From the NCBI GenBank assembly GCA_023255355.1, contig JALRIU010000257.1:1-23404 (forward strand): a stretch of 23,404 nt of DNA, in the 5' to 3' direction. The translations under genes and the position numbers were made by a program. This stretch comes from Pseudomonadales bacterium (GTDB lineage Bacteria > Pseudomonadota > Gammaproteobacteria > Pseudomonadales > JAHEIH01). Position 1 is the first letter of the stretch. Every line of letters begins with the position of its first letter. Under the pieces are notes generated by a model. It worked only from the letters and a program-made list of their open reading frames with translations, ran no database searches and was not told the origin of the DNA. Shown piece by piece: positions 15,884 to 23,246 of this stretch.

Positions 15884-17641
15884 TTACATGAACAGTTTGC
15901 TAAGGCTTTTATCGTTGGATTTAATTCTAAAGCCAATGATAGGCATACGCTGCATAACGTCATCAAGATCTGTGAAGTTAAAGATACTATAGCCAAAGCT
16001 CGCTTGTTCGACATCATTAAGTTTAACAATCATTTCCAGATCATCCCGCAGTAATTGGACTTTACCTTCACTAGCAAAAGTGGCGCTAGGTAATAAAAGT
16101 CTGGCTTTTAGCTTTAGAGCAGGAATTTCTGGCAATAGTAAGCACTCACTAAAAAGTACGTTATCAATAACGCCTATGTTGGGTAGCATTCGCGCGCCAA
16201 AACATGCTGCGCTCGGCGCAATGATTTCAACGCCAAATAAGATGTGGTCGTCGTCATTTAATACCCAGCGAATGACACATAGCATATATTGATCGTCATG
16301 ATGTTCTCGCAATACAAGAACATCGCCATTTTTTATTACCGTGCTAAGCGGTAACTTCATCTTTAAACAAAAACCTTTGGCGCTATGCTCCATAACGATG
16401 ACATCAAACAATTCAGGCTCTCGGTATTCGCTAGACAGTGTTGATGTTTGAGCATGCCTTATCGCCGCAATAACGGACTCGGATTGGAAACTGGCTTTGT
16501 CACTCAATTCTTGTTGGTGATAGCCATCCCAACTGTCATGCAGAAATTGTTCTCGTTTGGCGGCAAACATCGGATTGTTATCATCCATAAGAACATTAGG
16601 TTTTCCATTCAGATGTCGTGTCATGTCATCGAGATTGCGATGATGGCTAAAGGCAAGCCAGCTGTTGTTTAATCCAATACCAATCTGCACGGTTTTATTG
16701 CTGTTGTGACGAGGCATTACACGTTCGATATTGCCACTTAGTGCTCGCAACACATGCTGTTTTAGACGTTGATTAAGTACTATTTTGTTACTCTCGTCTT
16801 GTTCATTTTTGTCAATGCGGTTAACAAAATCATTATAGTTAATGGTATAGGTATCTTTGCCGGAGATTGATTTGCTTCGAATAGGCGGGTTATCGCTATC
16901 TAGATTTACCGAATAGTCACCAGAGGGATCGGTGGTAATCTCGATCAACACGGCATACTTTTCGATAAATTGCCATAATGTCATGATTTCTAACTGATTT
17001 AGCTGGTTGCAGTTAGCAATTCGTAGCAAACTGATAGCTGCATATACGTCCGTTATGCAAGAAATTGGATGTTCTGAATAAAGGCTATCATTGATCCGAT
17101 GCTCGTTAATTTGGAATTTTAAGCTCATGGCATAACGTTTATGCAACGTGCCCCAATGTCCTTGCCTGTCGGTTTTATAAAGTAAAATATTTTGCAGTAA
17201 AACCTGTTGCTGACAATGGATGGCTCGATGCAAGCATGTAATAGCAGCTTTAGAGGGTTTAATTGGCTCGTGGATTTGAGGATGATCAATAAAGGCATGA
17301 TCTCTCGTGGTTTGAGCCATGTAAGCGTCGCCTAGCATTTGCCATAACAGGCTGGCATGGCCTGCTAACTGAGCGATATGGGGTGGTAGATCGATCGATT
17401 GATTTAAGTATTGGTGGCTTAGTTTAGTGCAGTGACGAAAGATATGAAGCCTCAATTCATCTAGCAAATTTAGACCATCATGAAGTTCAATATCCAGCGC
17501 AGCGAGATCATTGCAAGCCGTACTTAGTGCATCAAAATATTTGCCGGGGTTTGTGCGTGGTAGCGCCTCCAGCCAATACTTAAGGTCCGCCATGGTCGCG
17601 GTACCAAAAATTGCTGTCCTAGTGGGGATGCCAATATCCAT
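15884..17641 (-). CDS. Conserved protein with a PilZ-like segment, upstream of fimX
   Basis: I do not recognise an established name for this 585-residue protein. Residues 1 to about 310 are mostly helical with many cysteines and histidines and no clear enzyme motif, signal peptide or membrane helix. Residues about 405-485 resemble a PilZ beta barrel: VIVMEHSAKGFCLKMKLP fits the second PilZ motif ([D/N]xSxxG, here ExSxxG), followed by GDVLVLRE and VIRWV...ILFGVEII, the usual closing strands. A YREPEL stretch sits where the RxxxR motif would be, so c-di-GMP binding may be weakened or lost. Residues about 495-575 look like another beta-rich domain. A gene of similar size precedes fimX in P. aeruginosa (PA4958, from memory). 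ATG 17641 follows GAGAAGGA at good spacing; it ends 36 bases before fimX. Confidence 0.6.
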   Translation of the reverse strand: MDIGIPTRTAIFGTATMADLKYWLEALPRTNPGKYFDALSTACNDLAALDIELHDGLNLLDELRLHIFRHCTKLSHQYLNQSIDLPPHIAQLAGHASLLWQMLGDAYMAQTTRDHAFIDHPQIHEPIKPSKAAITCLHRAIHCQQQVLLQNILLYKTDRQGHWGTLHKRYAMSLKFQINEHRINDSLYSEHPISCITDVYAAISLLRIANCNQLNQLEIMTLWQFIEKYAVLIEITTDPSGDYSVNLDSDNPPIRSKSISGKDTYTINYNDFVNRIDKNEQDESNKIVLNQRLKQHVLRALSGNIERVMPRHNSNKTVQIGIGLNNSWLAFSHHRNLDDMTRHLNGKPNVLMDDNNPMFAAKREQFLHDSWDGYHQQELSDKASFQSESVIAAIRHAQTSTLSSEYREPELFDVIVMEHSAKGFCLKMKLPLSTVIKNGDVLVLREHHDDQYMLCVIRWVLNDDDHILFGVEIIAPSAACFGARMLPNIGVIDNVLFSECLLLPEIPALKLKARLLLPSATFASEGKVQLLRDDLEMIVKLNDVEQASFGYSIFNFTDLDDVMQRMPIIGFRIKSNDKSLSKLFM

Positions 17642-17700
17642 AATGAGTTATTCCTTCTCCATGCACATTGAGTATAGGCAATACTGGCTATTGGGCAATT

Positions 17701-18705
17701 TTAGAGCGGTTTTTTACTCGTGCTACCGGGTTCGGTGTAAACAAATTTAGGGACTAAATAGCCGGGTAGATTGTCTAGGAGCTGTTGTTGCAGTTCTCTG
17801 CCTTTAGCGGCAGTAACGTCAAAATGGCTAGCCCCTGCCACTTTATCAAGAGCATGAACATAGTAGGGTAAAACACCCTGGGAAAATAGCTTCTTACTAA
17901 GTTCGATGAGGATCTCAGCGGTATCATTGATACCTGCCAGTAAAACGCTCTGATTCAATAGAGTGACGCCGTGTTGCCGAAGTGATTTAAAGCCTTGGGC
18001 TGTTAGGGAGTCTAACTCATTGGGATGATTGGCGTGGATAACCATGCTGATATCAAACCTATCCGTATCCATCCAAGACAGTAGATCATCATTTACCCGC
18101 TGTGGAATAACGAGAGGTAGCCGAGAATGGATCCGCAAACGTTTTACATGGGAGATTTCGGCGATTTGCTCGATAAGTCGACGTAAATATTTATCATTGG
18201 CGGCAAGGGGGTCGCCGCCACTCAAAATAATCTCATCAATATCAGGTCTCTCTTGCACATATTGTAACGATGCTTGCCAGTCTTTTAGGCTCGGATTGTT
18301 GTCTTGATAAGGAAAGTGTCTACGGAAACAATAACGACAGTTTATCGCGCATGCACCGCTGGTAATCAACAAAACTCTGCCTTGATATTTGTGAATTATG
18401 CCTGGTACTGGGTTGCGCTCAGTCTCGAGCAGAGGATCTTCAGTAAAGTTAGGTGTATTGACTAGCTCGTTAACAAGTGGAGCGATTTGCAACAACAGCG
18501 GATCTAAGGGGTTACCCTTCTGCATTTTGTTGAGATAGCTTGTTGGGACTCTCAATGGAAACTTTAAGGCAGCATTTACCGATAAATTTAGCTGAGATTC
18601 ATTCAGCTCAAGAAGCTTAAGTAATTGTTTTTTATCGCATATTGCATTAGAAAGTTCATCTTGCCAGCTTTGGTGCTGCCATATTGGTTCAATTTTGGTT
18701 ACCAT
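17701..18705 (-). CDS. epmB: EF-P beta-lysylation protein EpmB (lysine 2,3-aminomutase type)
   Basis: EpmB is a radical SAM, PLP-dependent aminomutase that makes (R)-beta-lysine from lysine for transfer to EF-P. The protein of about 334 residues carries the cluster motif CAINCRYCFRRHFPY, a preceding PGIIHKYQGRVLL, SGGDPL, RIHSRLP and LNQSVLL, all shared with E. coli EpmB; it lacks the C-terminal extension of catabolic KamA enzymes. I prefer ATG 18705 because the distance to the first conserved Trp then matches E. coli; ATG 18720 (five residues longer) is possible, and neither has a clear ribosome binding site. It is divergent from efp, sharing a spacer of about 40 bases, and lies 59 bases upstream of the PilZ-like gene on the same strand. 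Confidence 0.94.
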   Translation of the reverse strand: MVTKIEPIWQHQSWQDELSNAICDKKQLLKLLELNESQLNLSVNAALKFPLRVPTSYLNKMQKGNPLDPLLLQIAPLVNELVNTPNFTEDPLLETERNPVPGIIHKYQGRVLLITSGACAINCRYCFRRHFPYQDNNPSLKDWQASLQYVQERPDIDEIILSGGDPLAANDKYLRRLIEQIAEISHVKRLRIHSRLPLVIPQRVNDDLLSWMDTDRFDISMVIHANHPNELDSLTAQGFKSLRQHGVTLLNQSVLLAGINDTAEILIELSKKLFSQGVLPYYVHALDKVAGASHFDVTAAKGRELQQQLLDNLPGYLVPKFVYTEPGSTSKKPL

Positions 18706-18723
18706 AACTGTTTTTTTCATAAA
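18695..18723 (+). promoter_or_regulatory. Candidate sigma-70 promoter for efp-epmA
   Basis: TTGGTT (18695-18700) and CATAAA (18718-18723) are spaced by 17 bases, both partial matches to consensus. Transcription would begin near 18730, just ahead of GAGGA at 18734-18738 and the efp ATG. It overlaps the 5' end of epmB on the other strand, so the two units may influence each other. Confidence 0.35.
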
Positions 18724-18745
18724 TATTAAAGTACGAGGATATACA

Positions 18746-19315
18746 ATGGCCAACTATTCTACCAACGAATTTAAATCAGGTCTCAAGGTTTTACTCGATG
18801 GCGAGCCATGTGCCATTTTAGAAAATGAATATGTAAAACCCGGCAAAGGACAGGCTTTCAATCGCGTTAAATTGCGCAATTTAAACACCGGCCGCCAATG
18901 GGAGCGAACCTTCCGTTCAGGGGAGTCGTTGGAAGGTGCAGACGTAATGGATATCGATATGGAGTATCTCTATACCGACGGTGATTTTTACTATTTCATG
19001 GAGCCAAGTACCTTTGAGCAACATCAAGCTGATGCAAAAGCTGTAGGCGACACGGTTAAATGGTTAAAAGAGCAAGACGTTTGCGTTGTGACATTATTTA
19101 ATGGTGTGCCTCTATCGGTGACGCCACCAAATTTTGTCGAATTAGAAATCGTTGAAACTGATCCAGGTGTTCGCGGTGATACTGCAACTGGCGGCACCAA
19201 GCCAGCACGTTGTACCACTGGAGCGGTTATTCGAGTGCCTTTGTTTATCGATAATGGTGAAGTGATCAAAGTTGATACCCGTTCAGGTGAATACGTAAGC
19301 CGCGTTAAGCAATAA
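18746..19315 (+). CDS. efp: Elongation factor P
   Basis: EF-P binds between the P and E sites of the ribosome and promotes peptide bond formation at consecutive prolines. The 189-residue protein has the three-domain family layout, with the tip loop YVKPGKGQAF placing the modified lysine at K34. It ends ...VDTRSGEYVSRVKQ, typical of the family. ATG 18746 is chosen because GAGGA lies eight bases upstream and MANYSTNEF is the family N terminus. The stop codon overlaps the start of epmA by one base (TAATG), indicating translational coupling to its own modifying enzyme. Confidence 0.97.
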   Translation: MANYSTNEFKSGLKVLLDGEPCAILENEYVKPGKGQAFNRVKLRNLNTGRQWERTFRSGESLEGADVMDIDMEYLYTDGDFYYFMEPSTFEQHQADAKAVGDTVKWLKEQDVCVVTLFNGVPLSVTPPNFVELEIVETDPGVRGDTATGGTKPARCTTGAVIRVPLFIDNGEVIKVDTRSGEYVSRVKQ

Positions 19316-20274
19316 TGGAATGGTTGCCCTCTGCAGAACTTAGCGTTTTGACTGCGCGGGCAGCGATGGCACGCCGAGTAAGACAGTTTTTTTTAGAGCG
19401 CGATATATTGGAGGTTGAGGTTCCTCAGCTTGACCTATTTGCCAATACAGATCCTAATATGACGACTATTACAGCAAGCTGTGATGGTCGTCCCGTTTAT
19501 CTTCAGACGTCGCCCGAATATTGTATGAAGCGCTTGTTGGCGCGAGACAAAATCTCTATCTATTCGCTCGCTAAAGCATTTCGCGATGGAGAAATAAGTG
19601 CCCGTCACAATCCAGAATTTACCATGTTGGAGTGGTATCGAGTTGGCCTAGATTGGTATCAGCTAATGCAAGAAGTGGCTGAATTGGTTAGTGATGCGGT
19701 GAGTATCAAGAAAATATTACCTGCTGCAACGTTTACAAGTTATGGTGAAGTCTTTGCGGAGTATTTGGCCGTTAATCCACATATCATATCGGATGCTGAG
19801 TTGTTAGCATTTACCCATGCGCGGATTGAAACTGGTCATCAAGATCTTACTCGTGTGGAGTGCCTTGATCTTCTTTTTAGCTATTTCATTGAACCTCATC
19901 TAGGTACTGACGGTGTTGATTTTGTCTATGATTACCCAGCCTGTATGGCAGCGCTGGCGGTCGTTGAGATTGATGATAATGGTCATGCTGTGGCGAGACG
20001 ATTTGAGGCTTTTATTTTTGGTAGAGAGCTCGCTAATGGCTATCAGGAGTTGACCGATGCTGAAGAACAAGCTGAGCGTTTTGCCGCTGATGAGGCCCTT
20101 CGTTTAGCTAAGAAACTACCGCTTTATCAGGGCGATCCTAGGTTAATTGCTGCGTTAAAACATGGTCTACCAATCTGTTCTGGGGTAGCACTAGGGTTTG
20201 ATCGAATGTTGATGGCAGCCTTGGATGTTGACAATATTGAGCAGGTGCTTGCTTTTCCGTACAGGCCGCAATAG
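19315..20274 (+). CDS. epmA: EF-P--(R)-beta-lysine ligase EpmA
   Basis: EpmA (GenX/PoxA) is a shortened class II lysyl-tRNA synthetase that attaches (R)-beta-lysine to K34 of EF-P instead of to tRNA. The 319-residue protein consists of the catalytic domain alone, without an anticodon-binding domain. Visible are VEVPQLDLFANTDPNM, YLQTSPEYCMKRLL, class II motif 2 FRDGEISARHNPEFTMLEW, and motif 3 GVALGFDRMLM near the C terminus. It starts one base inside the efp stop. epmB lies just upstream on the opposite strand, so all components needed for lysylation (but not hydroxylation by EpmC) lie together. Confidence 0.96.
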   Translation: MEWLPSAELSVLTARAAMARRVRQFFLERDILEVEVPQLDLFANTDPNMTTITASCDGRPVYLQTSPEYCMKRLLARDKISIYSLAKAFRDGEISARHNPEFTMLEWYRVGLDWYQLMQEVAELVSDAVSIKKILPAATFTSYGEVFAEYLAVNPHIISDAELLAFTHARIETGHQDLTRVECLDLLFSYFIEPHLGTDGVDFVYDYPACMAALAVVEIDDNGHAVARRFEAFIFGRELANGYQELTDAEEQAERFAADEALRLAKKLPLYQGDPRLIAALKHGLPICSGVALGFDRMLMAALDVDNIEQVLAFPYRPQ

Positions 20275-20280
20275 CGGCCT
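20263..20280. terminator. Hairpin embracing the epmA stop codon
   Basis: AGGCCGC (20263-20269) pairs with GCGGCCT (20274-20280), a seven-base GC-rich stem with the loop AATA; the epmA stop TAG lies at 20272-20274. No T run follows on either strand. It sits between convergent epmA and psd, so a role in termination or RNA 3'-end protection is possible. Confidence 0.4.
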
Positions 20281-20293
20281 CTATATAACTAAC

Positions 20294-21133
20294 TTAGTCA
20301 GCTATTTTTTCACCCATAATTAGCGGGCTAGAATGTTTTAGCGCGTCGTCCCATTGGATCGCGTCCTTGCCAAATAACAGCACAACAGTCGAACCCAGTT
20401 TGAAACGTCCCATTTCTTGGCCTTTGGCTAGATTGAAACTTTCGATTTGGCTTGGGTAGTTAACACGTCTAATTTGACGTTTTATTGGTGCGACTTGGCC
20501 TTCCCATACAGTTTCAATACCGGCGACAATCATCGCGCCCACGAGCACCATTGCCATAGGGCCTTTCTCTGTGTCAAAAATCGCAACGTAACGCTCATTG
20601 CGTGAGAAAAGCCTTGGAACATTATCCGCAGTTGCATTGTTGACAGAAAATAGATCACCAGGAACATAGATCCCCTGGCGCAACTTCCCGTCGATGGGCA
20701 TATGAACTCGATGGTAGTCCTTGGGAGAAAGATAAATCGTTGCAAATTTACCGCCTGCAAATTCGTTAGCAAGCTGTTCGTCTCCACCTAGAAGTTCTGT
20801 GGCCGTGTAGCTCTGTCCTTTAGCCTGAAAAATTCGGCCGTTCTCGATATCGCCCAGTTGGCTGATAGCACCATCGGCTGGTGAGGCTATACCTGTATCA
20901 CAAATTTCTCGTGCCCCGTCTTTTAAGGGGCGGGTAAAAAAGGCATTAAAGTTGTCATAGTATTCGGCTTCAGATTGTTGCGCCTCTGCCATGTTGACAT
21001 TGTATCGCTTAATAAATGCCTTGATGAGTGGGTTTTTAATCCAAGGGGTCTTGCATTCAGCTAATTTTCCTACAAGGCGAGATAGTAAATGTTGTGGAAC
21101 AATGTACTGAAACAAAATGAATAATTGGGTCAC
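20294..21133 (-). CDS. psd: Phosphatidylserine decarboxylase proenzyme
   Basis: Psd decarboxylates phosphatidylserine to phosphatidylethanolamine at the inner membrane. The proenzyme cleaves itself at the LGST motif, which gives the pyruvoyl group. With GTG 21133 as start the protein has 279 residues and begins TQLFILFQYIVPQHLLSRL, like E. coli Psd; AGGA lies eight bases upstream. A TTG at 21169 would add 12 unrelated residues. Likely triad: D87 (SPADG), H144 (YHRVHMP) and S248 (LGST). The C-terminal tail is short compared with E. coli. It follows rsgA on the same strand; motAB and rhdA, which lie between them in P. aeruginosa as I remember it, are absent here. Confidence 0.95.
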   Translation of the reverse strand: MTQLFILFQYIVPQHLLSRLVGKLAECKTPWIKNPLIKAFIKRYNVNMAEAQQSEAEYYDNFNAFFTRPLKDGAREICDTGIASPADGAISQLGDIENGRIFQAKGQSYTATELLGGDEQLANEFAGGKFATIYLSPKDYHRVHMPIDGKLRQGIYVPGDLFSVNNATADNVPRLFSRNERYVAIFDTEKGPMAMVLVGAMIVAGIETVWEGQVAPIKRQIRRVNYPSQIESFNLAKGQEMGRFKLGSTVVLLFGKDAIQWDDALKHSSPLIMGEKIAD

Positions 21134-21220
21134 GGCGGAGGTCCTAATAAATTTTGCTAAGTGTAACAAATTGTCGCAGGTTAGCGCGACGACCAGTGAA
21201 TAAAAGATATCGTGTTTTAA

Positions 21221-22234
21221 TCAGGTTTCTCCATCACTGAGGATATGTTGATAGCTGGCAAATCGGCGTGGACTTATGGCGCCATTTTCGAGACCTTCCA
21301 GCAGTGCGCATTGCGGTTCTTGTTTGTGTTGGCAGTCTCTAAACTTACAACGACCTAAGAAATCACGAAATTCAATAAAACACTCAGCAACGGTTTGGTC
21401 ATCAAGGTGTACTAAGCCAAACTCACGAATACCGGGAGAATCGATCAGGTCGCCGCCACTTGGAAAGTGGAAAAGTTGTGCGGTAGTGGTGGTGTGTGTA
21501 CCTTTCTGAGTTTTTTCTGATAGCGCCCCTACGCGTAAATCGACATCTGGCAGTAGTTTGCTTATGAGTGAGGATTTGCCGACCCCAGATTGTCCAACAA
21601 AGACAGAAATACGATCTTGTAGGATATCAACCAGATCAGCTAGACCGTCTTCGTTTTTGGTTGATGCATATAAGACACGATAACCCAAGGCAGGGTAGAT
21701 TTGCATAAGTTCGTCGATGTCTTGACGATTGTCATCATTAATTAAATCGGTTTTGTTGAGCAGTAAAATGGGCTCTATACCGGTATGCTCTGCCGCTACC
21801 AAGTAACGGTCGATCAAATTTGCATGCGGCAATGGCGCGGGAGCAACCACGATAACGATTTGGTCGATATTGGCTGCCACGGGTTTGAGACGACCGTGCG
21901 GATCTGGTCTGCAAAGCTCAGACTGTCGCTCTTGTGCGGCCACGACAACCCCTGTACTTGCGCCCTTGCACCAAACAACGCGATCGCCAGTCACAAGTTG
22001 AGGAAGGTTGGCGCGTAAATGGCAACGATAAATTTGACCGTCAGAAGGTAGGGCTTCTACATCGATTTGGGTACCAAAATGGGTGATGACAATGCCGTCC
22101 AATTCTTCACTGAGCTGCCCTTCATTCAGAGCATCAGATGCGCGGTCAGCACGTTTTTGTGCGCGAGCGCGTCGTTCATCTTGGATTTTCTCGATACGCC
22201 ATGCTTGGCGACGATTAAGTTTACGCTTTGTCAT
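21221..22234 (-). CDS. rsgA: Small ribosomal subunit biogenesis GTPase RsgA
   Basis: RsgA is a circularly permuted GTPase that checks maturation of the 30S decoding centre and releases RbfA. The 337-residue protein shows a basic N terminus (TKRKLNRRQAWRIEK), an OB fold (about 45-110), then the permuted motifs G4 NKTD (160-163), G1 GQSGVGKSS (214-222) and G3 DSPG (265-268), and a C-terminal zinc site (C296, C301, H303, C309). It is divergent from orn with a 129-base spacer, an arrangement common in gammaproteobacteria. Confidence 0.97.
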   Translation of the reverse strand: MTKRKLNRRQAWRIEKIQDERRARAQKRADRASDALNEGQLSEELDGIVITHFGTQIDVEALPSDGQIYRCHLRANLPQLVTGDRVVWCKGASTGVVVAAQERQSELCRPDPHGRLKPVAANIDQIVIVVAPAPLPHANLIDRYLVAAEHTGIEPILLLNKTDLINDDNRQDIDELMQIYPALGYRVLYASTKNEDGLADLVDILQDRISVFVGQSGVGKSSLISKLLPDVDLRVGALSEKTQKGTHTTTTAQLFHFPSGGDLIDSPGIREFGLVHLDDQTVAECFIEFRDFLGRCKFRDCQHKQEPQCALLEGLENGAISPRRFASYQHILSDGET

Positions 22235-22305
22235 TTTTTCTCAAAGAAATTGTTGTGCTATAAGTGTACACTGTGTCGACCTAGGACGTTAGCCCTTATC
22301 AAAAT

Positions 22306-22333
22306 TTGCACTATAAACCACAGCAACTATAGT
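22306..22333 (+). promoter_or_regulatory. Candidate sigma-70 promoter for orn
   Basis: TTGCAC (22306-22311) and TATAGT (22328-22333) are 16 bases apart; the -10 matches at five of six positions. Transcription would start near 22340, placing GAGGA in a short leader ahead of the orn ATG at 22364. Confidence 0.45.
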
Positions 22334-22363
22334 GAAAAAGTTACCTTAGAGGAATGCGTAAGC

Positions 22364-22906
22364 ATGGATAACCCAGCACACCGACTGATTTGGATTGATC
22401 TAGAAATGACAGGCTTAGAGCCAGATACTGATGTCATTATTGAAATCGCAACAGTGGTTACAGATTCTGATTTGAATATCATCGCTGTTGGACCAGATTT
22501 AGCGGTTCATCAATCTAAGCAAACCATGGATGCAATGGATGAATGGTGCACTAATCAGCATGGTAAAAGTGGTTTAACGCAAAGGGTTTTAGAAAGCCGC
22601 ATTGATTGCGCCGAGGCGGAGCGGCAGACGATTGAATTTTTAAAGCAGCATGTCGCAGCTGGTGTCTCACCAATATGCGGCAACAGCATCGGCCAAGATA
22701 AACGGTTTCTTGTTAAATATATGCCGAGTCTGGCTGACTATTTTCACTACCGCAGTATTGATGTCAGTTCACTCAAGGAGCTAGCTAGACGATGGGCGCC
22801 TGAGGTATTAGAGGGCGTGGTTAAAACGGGTGACCACTTAGCACTCAGTGATATTTTTGATTCGATCAATGAGCTAAAGCATTATCGAGAGCATTTTTTG
22901 AAATAA
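22364..22906 (+). CDS. orn: Oligoribonuclease
   Basis: Orn degrades RNA dinucleotides and very short oligonucleotides, including pGpG from c-di-GMP breakdown, and is usually essential. The 180-residue length fits. The DEDDh residues sit at the expected places: D12 and E14 (WIDLEMTGL), D112 (NSIGQDKRFL), H158 and D163 (GDHLALSDI). ATG 22364 is chosen because MDNPAHRLIWIDLEMTG is the family N terminus and GAGGA lies about ten bases upstream; the open frame before it runs over the rsgA 5' end and does not look coding. The gene is convergent with the queG remnant. Confidence 0.97.
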   Translation: MDNPAHRLIWIDLEMTGLEPDTDVIIEIATVVTDSDLNIIAVGPDLAVHQSKQTMDAMDEWCTNQHGKSGLTQRVLESRIDCAEAERQTIEFLKQHVAAGVSPICGNSIGQDKRFLVKYMPSLADYFHYRSIDVSSLKELARRWAPEVLEGVVKTGDHLALSDIFDSINELKHYREHFLK

Positions 22907-22921
22907 AGTATTGGAGTTGCT

Positions 22922-22958
22922 AGTCGCGAGTCAAGAGTCGCGAGTCTCTAGTCGCGAG
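22922..22958. repeat. Short tandem repeat of AGTCGCGAG, 14-base period
   Basis: AGTCGCGAG occurs three times, starting at 22922, 22936 and 22950, with exact 14-base spacing; the intervening bases vary. Each unit contains the palindrome TCGCGA, so the copies can also pair with each other. It lies between the ends of orn and the queG remnant. A further direct repeat, CAGCACTCAGCACTCA, starts at 22983 across the queG stop region. Confidence 0.7.
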
Positions 22959-22980
22959 CTAATTAGATCTTGATACTTCG

Positions 22981-23246
22981 TCAGCACTCAGCACTCAATT
23001 CTTTCAACGCCCATTCTATATGTTCCCTAACCATGGGCTCGTCTATGTCTTGACGCTGTTTTAACACAGAAATTGCTGCTGGATCTTTTGAATTCCCAAG
23101 ACCAATGGCTAAATTGCGCAACCAGCGATGGTAGCCTATTCGACGAATGGCACTACCTTCCGTTTTTTTCAAAAACGTCGCTTCGTCCCATAGAAATAGT
23201 TCTGCGAGTTGTCGATTGTCCAGTTGATGTCGAACGTTGAAATCGT
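22981..23246 (-). pseudogene. queG: queG C-terminal fragment (epoxyqueuosine reductase), 5' part replaced
   Basis: About 88 residues match the C-terminal part of QueG, the cobalamin-dependent iron-sulfur enzyme that reduces epoxyqueuosine in tRNA: DFNVRHQLDN, AELFLWDEATFLKKTEG, SAIRRIGYHRWLRNLA and the closing HEAT-like turn EHIEWALKEL. Its location beside orn is where gammaproteobacteria keep queG. The catalytic domain and the eight cluster cysteines, which should lie further right, are absent: upstream of DFNVRH the frame turns into ClpB sequence. By hand count GC is about 46%, like the rest of the window. I take this as half of a broken gene or, more likely, a true queG cut by a chimeric junction. 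Confidence 0.82.

Noticed and set aside
18695..18745. N-terminal extension of EF-P by 17 residues
   Set aside because: EF-P begins MANYSTNEF with GAGGA just upstream, and K34 is numbered correctly only from 18746.
22067..22363. Long N-terminal extension of orn
   Set aside because: It would overlap the divergent rsgA 5' end; family length and the DEDDh positions fit a start at 22364.
22922..22958. CRISPR array
   Set aside because: The repeats are nine bases with five-base gaps, far too short for repeat-spacer units, and no cas gene is present.
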